This document shows positions 31,807-40,883 of a stretch of 64,000 nucleotides of DNA, one piece after another. The notes under the pieces are model-generated. The model was not told the origin of the DNA. It did no database searches and saw nothing but the letters and a program-made list of their open reading frames with translations. The stretch covers positions 62,001 to 126,000 of the forward strand of contig NZ_FNLD01000002.1 of assembly GCF_900104085.1 (NCBI RefSeq), read 5' to 3'. Numbering within the stretch: position 1 is the stretch's first letter; the number at the start of each line of letters is the position of its first letter. Source of the DNA: Pseudoxanthomonas sp. CF125. Lineage in GTDB: Bacteria; Pseudomonadota; Gammaproteobacteria; Xanthomonadales; Xanthomonadaceae. The position numbers were made by a program, and so were the translations under genes.

Positions 31807-32439
31807 TCAGTCTTTCGCGTAGTGGCCCAGGAACATATCCACCGCCGAGGCCGCCACCTGTTCCTGCATCTCAGCGCTCAGCGGCGGTGCGCCCATGGTG
31901 ATCTGCGGCCAGAAGGCGAAGCTTTTCACCAGCCCCTGGATCTGGTGCGCGGCGAAGGCCGGATCGAGCGGCTTCAGCCGTCCATCGGCCAGCGCGGCGC
32001 GGATCCACACCGTCACGCCTTCTTCTTTGTTGCCCATCCGCGCCACCATGCTTTGCGCGCGTTCGGGCGAATGGATGGTTTCGGCGATGGCCACGCGCGC
32101 CAGATCGATGAAGTTGGCGTCGTCCAGCATGCGCAGTTTCTGCCGCAGCAATTCCAGCAACTGTTCGCGCAGCGGGCGATCGGGGCGGTAGGCCAGGTCG
32201 ATCAGGGCGGTGCTCTTTTCCCACAGCTGCACCAGGATCTCGGCGAACAGTGCGTCCTTGCTGGGGAAGTGGTTGTAGACCGTGCGCTTGGAGACGCCGG
32301 CGGTGGCGGCGATGCGGTCCATGCTGGTCGCCTCGAAGCCATTGCCCCGGAATTCGTCGATGGCCGCCTGCAGGATGGCCAGGCGCTTGCGGTCGGTCAG
32401 GCGCTGCGGGGTGGGGGAGAGTTTGGAAGTCGGGCACAT
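31807..32439 (-). CDS. TetR/AcrR family transcriptional regulator
   Basis: A 210-residue repressor. The N-terminal HTH (about 17-63: RKRLAILQAAIDEFRGNGFE, GVSKRTVYNHFPSKDALFAE) is a textbook TetR_N domain; the C-terminal ligand-binding domain spans about 80-205. It is divergent from the metallo-hydrolase/SDR pair, with an 18-bp palindrome between them, so it most likely represses both its own gene and that pair in response to an unknown ligand. Confidence 0.92.
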   Translation of the reverse strand: MCPTSKLSPTPQRLTDRKRLAILQAAIDEFRGNGFEATSMDRIAATAGVSKRTVYNHFPSKDALFAEILVQLWEKSTALIDLAYRPDRPLREQLLELLRQKLRMLDDANFIDLARVAIAETIHSPERAQSMVARMGNKEEGVTVWIRAALADGRLKPLDPAFAAHQIQGLVKSFAFWPQITMGAPPLSAEMQEQVAASAVDMFLGHYAKD

Positions 32440-32482
32440 GCGGCCATTTTACACCGGGGGGTTTACTTTTGAAAATAGGGAA

Positions 32483-32500
32483 CTACACTGTGCAGTGTAG
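32483..32500. promoter_or_regulatory. Candidate TetR-type operator
   Basis: CTACACTG-TG-CAGTGTAG, an 18-bp palindrome with perfect 8-bp arms, lies between the divergent TetR gene and the metallo-hydrolase gene. Binding by the adjacent regulator is inference from position. Confidence 0.6.
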
Positions 32501-32532
32501 GCAACGCCCCCTCACTGCCCGTGCCATCAATC

Positions 32533-33609
32533 ATGAAATTCCCCTTCCGCTCCCTGATCCTGTTTGGAATCCTGACCATGACCGCCTGCGTCCTCCATGC
32601 CACCTCCCGCACGCCCGCTTACCCGGACTCTCCGCAACTGCACGAGGGCAAGTTCCGCAACGATGTGCCCACGCCGCCCACCGGTTTCCTGAAGGCCGTG
32701 CGCCTGGCCTGGAACGTACTGACCAACAAGCCGCGCGACACCGTGCCGGCCGGCGCCCTCCCGCTGCAGGCCCTGACCCGCGCCGAACTGCTGGCCGCGC
32801 CCGACCGCAGCCTGTTCCGGCTGGGGCATTCCACCGTGCTGCTGAAACTGCGTGGAGAATTCTGGCTGACCGATCCGGTGTTCTCCGACCGCGCCTCGCC
32901 GGTGCAATGGGCCGGGCCCAAGCGCTTCCATCAGCCGCCGATCTCCCTGGCCGAGCTGCCGCCGATCAAGGGCGTGCTGCTGTCGCATAACCATTACGAC
33001 CATCTGGATCGCGCCGCGGTCCTCGCGCTCGCCAGCAAGACCGAACATTTCCTCGCTCCGCTGGGCGTGGGCGACACCCTGATCGAGTGGGGCGTGCCGG
33101 CGGACAAAGTGCAGCAGTTCGACTGGTGGCAATCGGCCACCGTGGACGGCGTGCGTTTCGTGGCCACGCCGGCCCAGCATTTCTCCGGACGCGGTCTGTT
33201 CGACGCCAACGAATCGCTGTGGGCGTCGTGGGTAATCGTGGACGACGATCTGCGCGTGTTCTTCAGCGGCGACACCGGCTATTTCGACGGCTTCAAGGCC
33301 ATCGGCGAGCGCTTCGGTCCATTCGACGTGACGCTGATGGAAACCGGCGCCTACGACAAGCAATGGCCGCACGTGCACATGCAGCCGGAGCAGACCTTGC
33401 AGGCGCACCTGGATCTGAAAGGAAAGTGGCTGATGCCGGTGCACAACGGCACTTTCGACCTGGCCATGCACGCCTGGCACGAACCGTTCGACCGCATCTC
33501 CGCATTGGCTGCGGAAAAGGGCGTGAGCCTGGCCACTCCGTCCATGGGTCAGCGCTTGGATCTGCAGCGACCGCAGGCGGGCGAAGCCTGGTGGCTGGCG
33601 ACGCAGTGA
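32533..33609 (+). CDS. MBL-fold metallo-hydrolase (UlaG/NAPE-PLD-like), exported
   Basis: A 358-residue protein. The N-terminal hydrophobic segment ends LTMTAC, a possible lipobox. The metallo-beta-lactamase core has LFRLGHSTVLLKL, the zinc motif SHNHYDHLD (about 152-160), TPAQHFSGRG, FFSGDTGYFDG and a late HNGTFDLA, the arrangement of NAPE-PLD/RomA-like hydrolases that act on lipid or phospholipid-type substrates. The ATG at 32533 has no clear Shine-Dalgarno sequence; an alternative GTG lies at 32521. It is cotranscribed with the SDR gene 34 bp downstream and probably TetR-controlled. Confidence 0.88.
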   Translation: MKFPFRSLILFGILTMTACVLHATSRTPAYPDSPQLHEGKFRNDVPTPPTGFLKAVRLAWNVLTNKPRDTVPAGALPLQALTRAELLAAPDRSLFRLGHSTVLLKLRGEFWLTDPVFSDRASPVQWAGPKRFHQPPISLAELPPIKGVLLSHNHYDHLDRAAVLALASKTEHFLAPLGVGDTLIEWGVPADKVQQFDWWQSATVDGVRFVATPAQHFSGRGLFDANESLWASWVIVDDDLRVFFSGDTGYFDGFKAIGERFGPFDVTLMETGAYDKQWPHVHMQPEQTLQAHLDLKGKWLMPVHNGTFDLAMHAWHEPFDRISALAAEKGVSLATPSMGQRLDLQRPQAGEAWWLATQ

Positions 33610-33643
33610 TTTCTTCCCGCACGGAATCGAGAGAAAAGAAGTC

Positions 33644-34570
33644 ATGAGCGCTTGGACCACCCACGACATTCCGCCGCAAAGCGGAAAGATCGCCCTTGTC
33701 ACCGGTGCCACGGGCGGTTTGGGTTACGAAACCGCGCTCGCGCTGGCCGATGCGGGCGCCGACGTGATTCTGGCTGGCCGCAACGACGGCAAGGGGCGCG
33801 CTGCGCTGCAGGCGATCCGCGCCACCATTCCTTCGGCGCGGCTCCACTGGGAGACGTTGGATCTGGCCAGTCTTGCGTCGACAGCCGACTTTTCGAAGCG
33901 CATCGCGGAACGGTTCCCGCGCGTGGATACGCTGGTGAACAACGCGGGCGTGATGGCGTTGCCGAAGCGGAAGACGACAAGCGACGGTTTCGAAATGCAG
34001 TTCGGCACCAACTATCTGGGCCACTTCGCGCTGACCGCGCGATTGCTGCCGTTGCTGCGGGCCAGCGATGGCGCGCGGGTGGTGAGCTTGGCCAGCCTGG
34101 CGCACCGCCAGGGCAGGATCGACTTCGGCGATCTGCAGGGCGAGCGGCTCTATAAACCCGGAAAGGCCTATTGCCAGTCGAAGCTGGCGATGCTGATGTT
34201 CGCGTTCGAACTGCAGCGCCGCAGCGATGCGAACGGCTGGGGTCTGAGGAGCAATGCTGCGCATCCGGGATGGGCGCTCACCGATCTGATCGCCAACGGA
34301 CCTAATTCGGAAGGGGGGCAGTTCGTTCTCAACGCGTTGAGCGCGGTGTTAAAACCCTGGCTGAGCCAGTCCGCCGCTGCCGGCGCACTGCCCACGCTGT
34401 TCGCGGCCACCTCGCCCTTGGCCGCCGCTGCCGGTTACTACGGACCGAGCGGCTTTTACGAACTCAAGGGCACGCCGGCACCGGCGAAGATATCGGCACA
34501 AGCGAGCGACACCGGAGTCGCCGCGCGCCTATGGGAAGCGTCGGAGCGGCTGACCTCGACGCGTTTCTGA
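33644..34570 (+). CDS. SDR-family oxidoreductase
   Basis: A 308-residue short-chain dehydrogenase. The Rossmann motif is TGATGGLGYETALALADAGA (about 20-39), followed by NNAGVM (about 102-107) and the catalytic YCQSK (about 177-181) preceded by a serine in VVSLASLAHR. It resembles retinol dehydrogenase/WW-oxidoreductase-like SDRs that use NADP. It is the second gene of the TetR-linked unit. Substrate unknown. Confidence 0.9.
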   Translation: MSAWTTHDIPPQSGKIALVTGATGGLGYETALALADAGADVILAGRNDGKGRAALQAIRATIPSARLHWETLDLASLASTADFSKRIAERFPRVDTLVNNAGVMALPKRKTTSDGFEMQFGTNYLGHFALTARLLPLLRASDGARVVSLASLAHRQGRIDFGDLQGERLYKPGKAYCQSKLAMLMFAFELQRRSDANGWGLRSNAAHPGWALTDLIANGPNSEGGQFVLNALSAVLKPWLSQSAAAGALPTLFAATSPLAAAAGYYGPSGFYELKGTPAPAKISAQASDTGVAARLWEASERLTSTRF

Positions 34571-34587
34571 TCCATGCGCCGCGCGCC

Positions 34588-34782
34588 TCAGCCAGCGAGC
34601 TGGGCTTTGTATTTCAGCCAGGCTTCCACCTGAGGCGCGGAGTCGCCCACCGCGTCGATGGCCTGCAACAGCTGGTTGCGGGAAACGCCCAGTCGGGTCG
34701 TCCAGTACTGCACCTGCTGTTGTTGCTGCAGCGAAATATGGTGGGTGATGTCGTGGCCAGCATCGTCCGGTTGGTCTGTCAT
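34588..34782 (-). CDS. DUF3606 family small protein
   Basis: A 64-residue protein containing the DUF3606 pattern: HDITHHISLQQQQQVQYWTT then RLGVSRNQLLQAIDAVGDSA and VEAWLK. Unknown function; family members are short stand-alone proteins. GGAG precedes the ATG at 34782. It is tail-to-tail with the SDR gene. Confidence 0.82.
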   Translation of the reverse strand: MTDQPDDAGHDITHHISLQQQQQVQYWTTRLGVSRNQLLQAIDAVGDSAPQVEAWLKYKAQLAG

Positions 34783-35011
34783 AACGGCTCCAAAGGCTGG
34801 ATTCGGAAGGGCCGGAATTACGCATGCGCCGACCGCATGCGCATGCCGATATTCGGCATGCCGCCGTGAGGACGGCGTGCACAAACGGGGTGTCCGCTTT
34901 ATGCGGTTCAGGTCGTTAACAAGGCATGCGTTCCCGTGGCCGACGGCGTCACGGCCGGCTCACGGGAGAGGTGGAAGATGGGCCGGGAAGGTAGGCGGGA
35001 AGGGTACTTTT

Positions 35012-35083
35012 ATGAAGACATTGAGAGCCGCATGCTTCCTGTGCCTGGGGATGATGCTGGGAAGCCTGCTTTCCGCGATCTGA
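35012..35083 (+). CDS. Possible 23-residue hydrophobic peptide
   Basis: The frame MKTLRAACFLCLGMMLGSLL ends at a TGA at 35083. It has two basic residues then a hydrophobic segment, like a bare signal peptide or a small membrane peptide. The upstream GGGAAGGG is a weak ribosome-binding candidate. Evidence is thin. Confidence 0.28.
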   Translation: MKTLRAACFLCLGMMLGSLLSAI

Positions 35084-35171
35084 CGTCCGCTGCGGGCTGA
35101 GCCGTTTCTGCGGAGCGAGCCCAGCAATCGTCGCGTTGAGTCCGACGAATCCCAACCACCGTCAGACGCCT

Positions 35172-38100
35172 TCACCACTCCGCAACCAATTCCTTGAACG
35201 GCTTGGCCAGGCGAATGCCGTTGGCGTCGAAGTCGGTTACCTGTTTCCCGTCGATGGTCACGCGCACGGGTTTCTGGCGGTTGGGCCAGCTGACCGACAA
35301 TGCGGTGTCCTTGCCCAACCCCGATCCGAGCTTCACCCGCAACTGCTTGCCCGACTGGCGCGCGCTCATGCTCAGCGAACCGTACATGGTGGGCAGATCC
35401 TCGACTTTCAGACCTTCGCCGGCCACCCACGAAGGCGGCGTGCCGAGCAACAGCGCCAGGCGGTCGTCGTCCTCGTGCGCCAGCATGCCGAAAATGGTGC
35501 GCGCGTATTCCGCGCCGATCCATGTGTGCGGCATGTCGCCCAGGTAGCCCGGATAGCGCAGACGAGAATGCACTACCTCGGCCAGCACCTGCCACGGCAG
35601 CGGACGGCGGTGGCGCAGCAGATTCATCAGCAGTTCGTCGGCTTCCTGCGGCTGGTTCAGGTGCATGTAGGTCAGCACGTTGCGCATTTCGTACGGCGTG
35701 TACGCGTACAGCGCCCCAGGCTGGTCGCGCGAACGCACATCAGCGAGATAGCGCTCGAAAGTCAGCTTCAGCGCCTCCGCCGGCATCAGGTCCTGCTGGC
35801 CGGCAGGATCCAGCCCGATCGAAACACTGGTCGGGTCGCCGCCGCCGGTGTCGGCATCGGCGGGAATGAAGTCGGAACCCTTCCACTTCATCGTCGCGCG
35901 GATCGAAGCGGCCACCGATTCACGCAGCGCCGCGTATTGTTCGCGCGCCCACTTGGCGGTTTCCGCATCGCCCCACTGCTCGGCCAGCCACGCGCCGTCG
36001 TGCCAGCCCTTGAGCGCCCAGTAATCGTCCCAGTAGCTATGGGTGGGACTGGAATAGCCTTCGTGGCTGATCGATGGCGCGATGATGCCGTGGAAACGTT
36101 CCGGCGCCGGCCGGTCGGCCAGATAGCCGGGCACCATGGTGCGCTCGCGCAGTTCCTGCGTGAACTTCATCGCGCGCTTCACCACCTCCTGGTAGTCGCG
36201 CACGCTGGCCGCGCCGCCGTCGTAGCGCGCGGTGTCGGCGACCAGCGCGATGAATTCGCCCTGGCTGTCGTATTCGATATCGCTGCCGAAGCCGGTGTTG
36301 ACCGTGCCGTCCTGGTTGAGGATCGGCGACACCAGTCCGTTCGCGTGCACGGCGTGGTCGGAATACCACTTCAGGTAGTCGCGCGCCACTTTGGCCTGGC
36401 CTACGCGCAGCAGTATCGACGCGGTGGCGGCGCCGTCGCGGATGAAGGAACGGTTGTAGTTGCGCGGTCCCGGCTGCATCGCCGGTCCGGTCTGGTTGAG
36501 CAGCATGTACGCGCCCTGCGCGCGCAGCATGTCCACCAGCGAATGGTCGGGCAGCGATAGACCCAGTTTGCCGAAGCGCGAATGCCACTCTTGCGCCACC
36601 TGCGCAGCGACCTTGTCGAAACCCGCGCCCGCATCGCCTTTCGCGCCGACCAGCGCCGCGCGGTCGACCGCTGGCGCCTCCGGCAAAGCTTCGGTCTTGG
36701 CATCCGCACGCGAAGTGCCGAGCGGGAACGCCAGCACCACGTCGCGGTGTTCGCCCGCTGCGAGCTTCACTTTGTAGTCGAGCAACGCCGCGGCCAGGCC
36801 GTCGGCATCGCTGGCCTGCAACGACGCGGGAACGGTGCCCGCGGCGATGTGGGAAGTGATTTCGCCTTCGCCATGCGCACCGAACGCGGACGCGCCGCGC
36901 GCATCGGCGGGCGTCAGCGCGGTCAGCAGCACGCGGCCGTTGACGCGCACATCGGTGCGATCGGCGGCGCCTTCGATGGCGATTTCGCGGATCGGCGATA
37001 CGCCGCCGTGCTGCCACGGCGGATTCACCTGCAGCGGACGCAAGGCCAGCGCGAGTGTTCCTTCGACCGGTCGCTGGCCGGTGTTGCTGACGCGGTAACG
37101 CGTGAGCGTCACCGGTTGGCCATTCTGTTCGACCGCCATCGCCTCGACGCGCACCTGCACGCCCGCTTGCGCTTCCCATTGCACGGTGGGCATCGGCATC
37201 CAGCCGTCGCGCAGCGAATGCGTGCGCTCGACATTGTCGGCGATGACCGCGCGACCGTCGGCGCCGCGCCAGGTGGCCTGCACCAACGGCGCGCCTTTGT
37301 AGGCTTCCAGGTTGCCGTATTCGTCGAAGATGGATTTCTGCATGCCGGCCGGAATGCCGACCACGGTCCAGTACACCTGCTGCTGGTGCAGCGAAGAGGG
37401 GAAAAGTTGCGAATTCGCGCGCGCCGCCACCACTTCATAGCGGCGGGTCGGCGTCATGATCCGTTCCGGGCCCAGCAAACGCAGGCGCTTGATCATGGGC
37501 GCCGCGCCGTCGATCTCGCCTGCGCTCAGGCGCAATGCCGAAAGCGTACGCACTTCGCGCGCGGCGAGGTTGGAAACATCGCCCTGCGATCCGGGATCCT
37601 CCGCCAGCACGATCCATTTGCCGGAAGCATCGCGGCCTTCCAGCTTGGCGCCGTTGCGCGGACCTTCCCACCAGACTTCCAGACCCGGGGTCGGCAGCGG
37701 GCGGCCCAGGGCGATATCCAGTTCGCGCGTGCCCGCCGCCTGACCCTTGGCCTGCAGTGCGCGCGCCGGTGCGTTGCTCCACAGCGCCTGCGCATTGTCC
37801 TTACCGGTCAGATTGACGATGCGCGCCGCTTCGCTGGGCGAAAGCGGTTCGAACTCGAAGACCGATACGCCCCAGTCGGCGGTCTTGGGCAGGCTGGCCA
37901 GGCGCACGTAGCGCGCTTTGGCTGTGGGGAAGAACAAATAGTCGGTGAATCCGCGCGAGTCGTTGCTGATGTAAGCGTCGTGCCACTGCTTGCCGTCCAC
38001 CGAGGTCTGGATGGCGTAGGACACCGCGAAACCGCTGTCCCAATGCAGCAACACGCCGCCGACCTCGGCAACCTTGCCCAAGTCCACCTGCAGCCAATGG

Positions 38101-38327
38101 TCGGCGCTGAAAGCTCCGCCCCAGCGGGTCTTGGGGTCGCCGTCGATCGCGTGGGAAGCGGCCAGTGCCGGCACCTGCAGCGAGGAGCCGGTGGCTTTCC
38201 ACTGCGAACGCGGGGGCAGGGCGTCGCCCTTGGCCAGGGCGACCGAGGAAGACAGGAACAGCGCCGACAGCAAGGCGAATCGCGACAGCCTGGCGGCCGG
38301 GGATGGGCTCGGGAATTGGGTGGTCAC
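35172..38327 (-). CDS. Exported CBM32 (F5/8 type C) carbohydrate-active enzyme
   Basis: A 1051-residue protein with a signal peptide (about 1-33). A discoidin/F5-8 type C carbohydrate-binding domain (about 45-155: HAIDGDPKTRWGGAFSADHW and RYVRLASLPKTADWGVSVFE) is followed by beta-rich domains (about 170-560) and an alpha/alpha-toroid catalytic-like domain (about 575-960; NYNRSFIRDGAATASILLRV, SPTHSYWDDYWALKGWHDGA). The layout resembles inverting glycosidases with a six-hairpin barrel, but the GH family is not certain. It has a GTG start at 38327. It is periplasmic or secreted, and probably induced by a sugar through the LacI-type operator upstream. Confidence 0.85.
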   Translation of the reverse strand: MTTQFPSPSPAARLSRFALLSALFLSSSVALAKGDALPPRSQWKATGSSLQVPALAASHAIDGDPKTRWGGAFSADHWLQVDLGKVAEVGGVLLHWDSGFAVSYAIQTSVDGKQWHDAYISNDSRGFTDYLFFPTAKARYVRLASLPKTADWGVSVFEFEPLSPSEAARIVNLTGKDNAQALWSNAPARALQAKGQAAGTRELDIALGRPLPTPGLEVWWEGPRNGAKLEGRDASGKWIVLAEDPGSQGDVSNLAAREVRTLSALRLSAGEIDGAAPMIKRLRLLGPERIMTPTRRYEVVAARANSQLFPSSLHQQQVYWTVVGIPAGMQKSIFDEYGNLEAYKGAPLVQATWRGADGRAVIADNVERTHSLRDGWMPMPTVQWEAQAGVQVRVEAMAVEQNGQPVTLTRYRVSNTGQRPVEGTLALALRPLQVNPPWQHGGVSPIREIAIEGAADRTDVRVNGRVLLTALTPADARGASAFGAHGEGEITSHIAAGTVPASLQASDADGLAAALLDYKVKLAAGEHRDVVLAFPLGTSRADAKTEALPEAPAVDRAALVGAKGDAGAGFDKVAAQVAQEWHSRFGKLGLSLPDHSLVDMLRAQGAYMLLNQTGPAMQPGPRNYNRSFIRDGAATASILLRVGQAKVARDYLKWYSDHAVHANGLVSPILNQDGTVNTGFGSDIEYDSQGEFIALVADTARYDGGAASVRDYQEVVKRAMKFTQELRERTMVPGYLADRPAPERFHGIIAPSISHEGYSSPTHSYWDDYWALKGWHDGAWLAEQWGDAETAKWAREQYAALRESVAASIRATMKWKGSDFIPADADTGGGDPTSVSIGLDPAGQQDLMPAEALKLTFERYLADVRSRDQPGALYAYTPYEMRNVLTYMHLNQPQEADELLMNLLRHRRPLPWQVLAEVVHSRLRYPGYLGDMPHTWIGAEYARTIFGMLAHEDDDRLALLLGTPPSWVAGEGLKVEDLPTMYGSLSMSARQSGKQLRVKLGSGLGKDTALSVSWPNRQKPVRVTIDGKQVTDFDANGIRLAKPFKELVAEW

Positions 38328-38399
38328 GTGGGTTTCCGCATCGATTGCAGGGGATGAAGCCGTGAACGCCGGGCTTCGCGTGGCACCGGATACTAGTGT

Positions 38400-38413
38400 T
38401 GAAAACGATTACA
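38400..38413. promoter_or_regulatory. LacI/GalR-type operator
   Basis: TGAAAACGATTACA fits the LacI-family half-site consensus TGNAANCGNTTNCA at every defined position. It lies about 73 bp upstream of the CBM32 enzyme's start codon. No LacI-family gene is present in the window, so the regulator would act from elsewhere. Confidence 0.6.
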
Positions 38414-38484
38414 TGCGAGCCGCAGTGCACCACGCCCGGCCGACCGTTCGTCGTCTAGGCCCGGACCCATGACTTTCAACCTGT

Positions 38485-38529
38485 TGACTACACATGTAGT
38501 CATATGCATGATGACTACATGTGTAGTCA
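38485..38529. promoter_or_regulatory. Tandem BlaI-type operators
   Basis: Two 18-bp palindromes: TGACTACACATGTAGTCA (38485-38502) and TGACTACATGTGTAGTCA (38512-38529), centres 27 bp apart. Each contains TACANNTGTA, the core bound by BlaI/MecI repressors. A TTGACT -35 candidate (38484-38489) overlaps the first. They sit directly before the BlaI-family gene, so autorepression is very likely. Confidence 0.88.
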
Positions 38530-38544
38530 CAAGGCGGACGAAGT

Positions 38545-38934
38545 ATGAGTCGCAAGAGCATTGGTGATCAGGAGCTGGCCCTGCTGCAGCACATCGCGGA
38601 ACACGGCGACGCGTCGGTAGGCGAGGTGGCCACGACTTTCGGCGAGCCGCGCGGGCTGGCGCGTTCGACCGTGCTGACCATGATGGAGCGCCTGCGCGCC
38701 AAGGCTTATCTCAAGCGCAAGCAGGTCGATGGCGGCGTGTATCGCTATTCCACCACCGCCCAGCAGGACGATGTGGTGCGCAACGCGGTCGGCAGCTTCG
38801 TGGAAAAGACGCTACAGGGTTCGGTATCGCCGTTCGTGGCGTGGATGTCGCAGCGCACCGAAGTCAGCGACAACGAGCTGGCCGAACTCGAGGCGCTGGT
38901 CGCCACCCTTCAATCCAAACGCAAGGAGAGTTGA
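38545..38934 (+). CDS. BlaI/MecI/CopY family transcriptional repressor
   Basis: A 129-residue winged-helix repressor. The HTH (about 8-75) includes GDQELALLQHIAEHGDASVG, ARSTVLTMMERLRAKAYLKR and VYRYSTTA. The C-terminal dimerisation helices contain FVEKTLQGSVSPFVAWMSQR, where the sensor protease would cleave. It sits behind two BlaI-type operators and 3 bp ahead of the M56 protease gene. The regulon is unknown; xanthomonads use such pairs for copper, cell-wall or antibiotic stress. Confidence 0.92.
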   Translation: MSRKSIGDQELALLQHIAEHGDASVGEVATTFGEPRGLARSTVLTMMERLRAKAYLKRKQVDGGVYRYSTTAQQDDVVRNAVGSFVEKTLQGSVSPFVAWMSQRTEVSDNELAELEALVATLQSKRKES

Positions 38935-38937
38935 GCC

Positions 38938-40803
38938 ATGGCTCTGGAATTCGTTTCGGAAATCCTGCTGCCGCGCCTGCTCGCCGCCAGCGTGCAGTCC
39001 ACGCTGTTCGTCGTTGTGGTCTGGGCGCTATGCAGATCGCTGCCGCGTCTGTCGGCGTCCGCTCGCGCCGGTCTGTGGTGGCTGGTGGCGCTGCAACTGG
39101 TGGTCGGCGTGCTGTGGTCCAGTCCGCTGGCGCTGCCGCTGCTTCCTGCCGAAGTGGTGGAACAGGCCGCCGCCGTACCCGCACGAGTGACCGTGCTTTC
39201 CACTGCGCAGGCAATAACAGCCGTACCGCCGATGGAAAGCGCATCGTCGGCGCCATTCGCACCGTCGTCCTGGTCGTGGCCGGTCGCATTGGCATGGCTG
39301 TGGTTGCTGGGGCTGAGTTTCATGATCGCGCGCACTCTGAGTGGTTATCTGGCCACGCGACACCTGCTGCGCGATTCGCACGCCTGCAAGGACAGGACGC
39401 TGCTGCATGCCCTGCAACTGGCGGCCGAAGCGCACGGCCTGCGCCGCATGCCGCATCTGCGTTTATCGGCGTCCATCGATTCGCCGCAGCTGATCGGTCC
39501 GTGGCGGCCGGTACTGCTGCTGCCTGCCGACCACCCGCAATCGATGCACGCCGACGAACTGGACATGGCGCTTACCCATGAACTGGTCCACCTGCAGCGC
39601 AACGATCTGTGGTGGGGCCTGTTGCCGGCGGTCGCGCAGCACCTGTTCTTCTTCCACCCGCTCGCGCATCTGGCCGCGCGCGAATACGCACTGGCCCGCG
39701 AAGCGGCTTGCGACGCCGCCGTGCTCGCCGGCAACCGTCATTGCGCCCACGCCTACGGACGCCTGCTGGTTCGCCTGGGCGTCGCTCCGCGGCCCAGTGC
39801 AGGTCTGGCCAGCGCTTCGCCGACCTTCCACATCCTCAAGAGGAGACTCGTCATGCTGCAGAACACCGCTTCCACGCCGCGCGTCGTCGCGCTGGCCATC
39901 CTCGGGGTGGTCGCCGTGCTCGGCGTGATGCCTTATCGCATCATCGCGGCGCCCGCGACCGCACCACAGGCGCCGATTGCGACTACGCCTAAGCCGTCGC
40001 CCGCGCCGGTTGTTGCGCCGGCTCCACGCGTCGCGGCCACCCAAGTACCGGCCCCGACTCCCGTCGCCGCCGAGACTCCGGAGGTCAGTCCGGCCGCCGA
40101 AATAGCACCCCCGCGACGGATTCCCGCGCCTCCGGCCCCACCTGCTCCCGCCTCGGCGCCGGCTCCTGCGATGCCGGCCCCGCCCGCGCCTCCCGCTCCG
40201 CCTGCCGCAGCGCGGATCACCCGCGGCACCTTCCATTTGTCCGCAAGCAACAACGAGGGTTACGTACTACTGCGTGAGAACAACAGCGTGATGAACGGTT
40301 CGACGGAAGATCTGCGCGAAGCGCAGCGTCTGCAGCGCAACGGCGAGGAGCTGCTGTGGTTCCGCAGGGGCAATACGAAATACGTGGTCCGCGACCCCGC
40401 AACCCTGGAACGGTTTCGCGCCAACTACGCGGAGGTTGCGCGACTGGGCGAGTCGCAATCGGCGATCGGCAATCGCCAGAGCGGCATCGGCAACAAGCAG
40501 GCCGCCATCGGCAACAAGCAGGCCGAGCTCGGCATGAAACAGGCCGAACTCGCCTCCCGGCTCGCCACCCGGCAGATGCGGGAAAGCGAAGCCGACGCGC
40601 GCATGGCGGAACTGGACCGCCAGCAGGCCGTGCTGGACAGGCAGCAGGCCGAGTTGGATGCGCCAATGGCGGAGCTGGATCGCCAGCAGGCCGAGCTGGA
40701 CAAGAAGATGCAGGCTGCCGATGCGCGCGCCGAGCAGCGGGCGAGGCAGCTGATCGACGAAGCCGTCTCCAAGGGCGTCGCGCAGCCGTTGAAGAAGGGC
40801 TGA
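38938..40803 (+). CDS. M56 (BlaR1/MecR1-type) sensor metalloprotease with repeat tail
   Basis: A 621-residue membrane protease. Four transmembrane helices lie in residues 1-345. The zinc motif is HELVH at about 214-218 (ALTHELVHLQRND), with the third ligand in EAACDAAVL about 40 residues later. After a final helix (about 318-338) comes a Pro/Ala-rich periplasmic linker (340-425), a short globular region (about 430-500), then an unusual tail of seven-residue repeats (IGNKQAA, LGMKQAE, LDRQQAE; about 503-600). It signals to the BlaI-family repressor with which it is tightly coupled. It lacks the penicillin-binding domain of BlaR1, so the stimulus differs. Confidence 0.9.
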   Translation: MALEFVSEILLPRLLAASVQSTLFVVVVWALCRSLPRLSASARAGLWWLVALQLVVGVLWSSPLALPLLPAEVVEQAAAVPARVTVLSTAQAITAVPPMESASSAPFAPSSWSWPVALAWLWLLGLSFMIARTLSGYLATRHLLRDSHACKDRTLLHALQLAAEAHGLRRMPHLRLSASIDSPQLIGPWRPVLLLPADHPQSMHADELDMALTHELVHLQRNDLWWGLLPAVAQHLFFFHPLAHLAAREYALAREAACDAAVLAGNRHCAHAYGRLLVRLGVAPRPSAGLASASPTFHILKRRLVMLQNTASTPRVVALAILGVVAVLGVMPYRIIAAPATAPQAPIATTPKPSPAPVVAPAPRVAATQVPAPTPVAAETPEVSPAAEIAPPRRIPAPPAPPAPASAPAPAMPAPPAPPAPPAAARITRGTFHLSASNNEGYVLLRENNSVMNGSTEDLREAQRLQRNGEELLWFRRGNTKYVVRDPATLERFRANYAEVARLGESQSAIGNRQSGIGNKQAAIGNKQAELGMKQAELASRLATRQMRESEADARMAELDRQQAVLDRQQAELDAPMAELDRQQAELDKKMQAADARAEQRARQLIDEAVSKGVAQPLKKG

Positions 40804-40883
40804 TCCCCGGGCGCCTGCTCTCGGCAAGGCATCTGCGTCTGCGACTCCCAGTCTTGTCCTAACGGACCAGATTGGGGGCGGCG

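Noticed and set aside
35136-36560. A 474-residue + strand frame near the small 35012-35083 peptide
   Set aside because: Antisense shadow of the CBM32 enzyme; Gln/His/Arg-rich composition.
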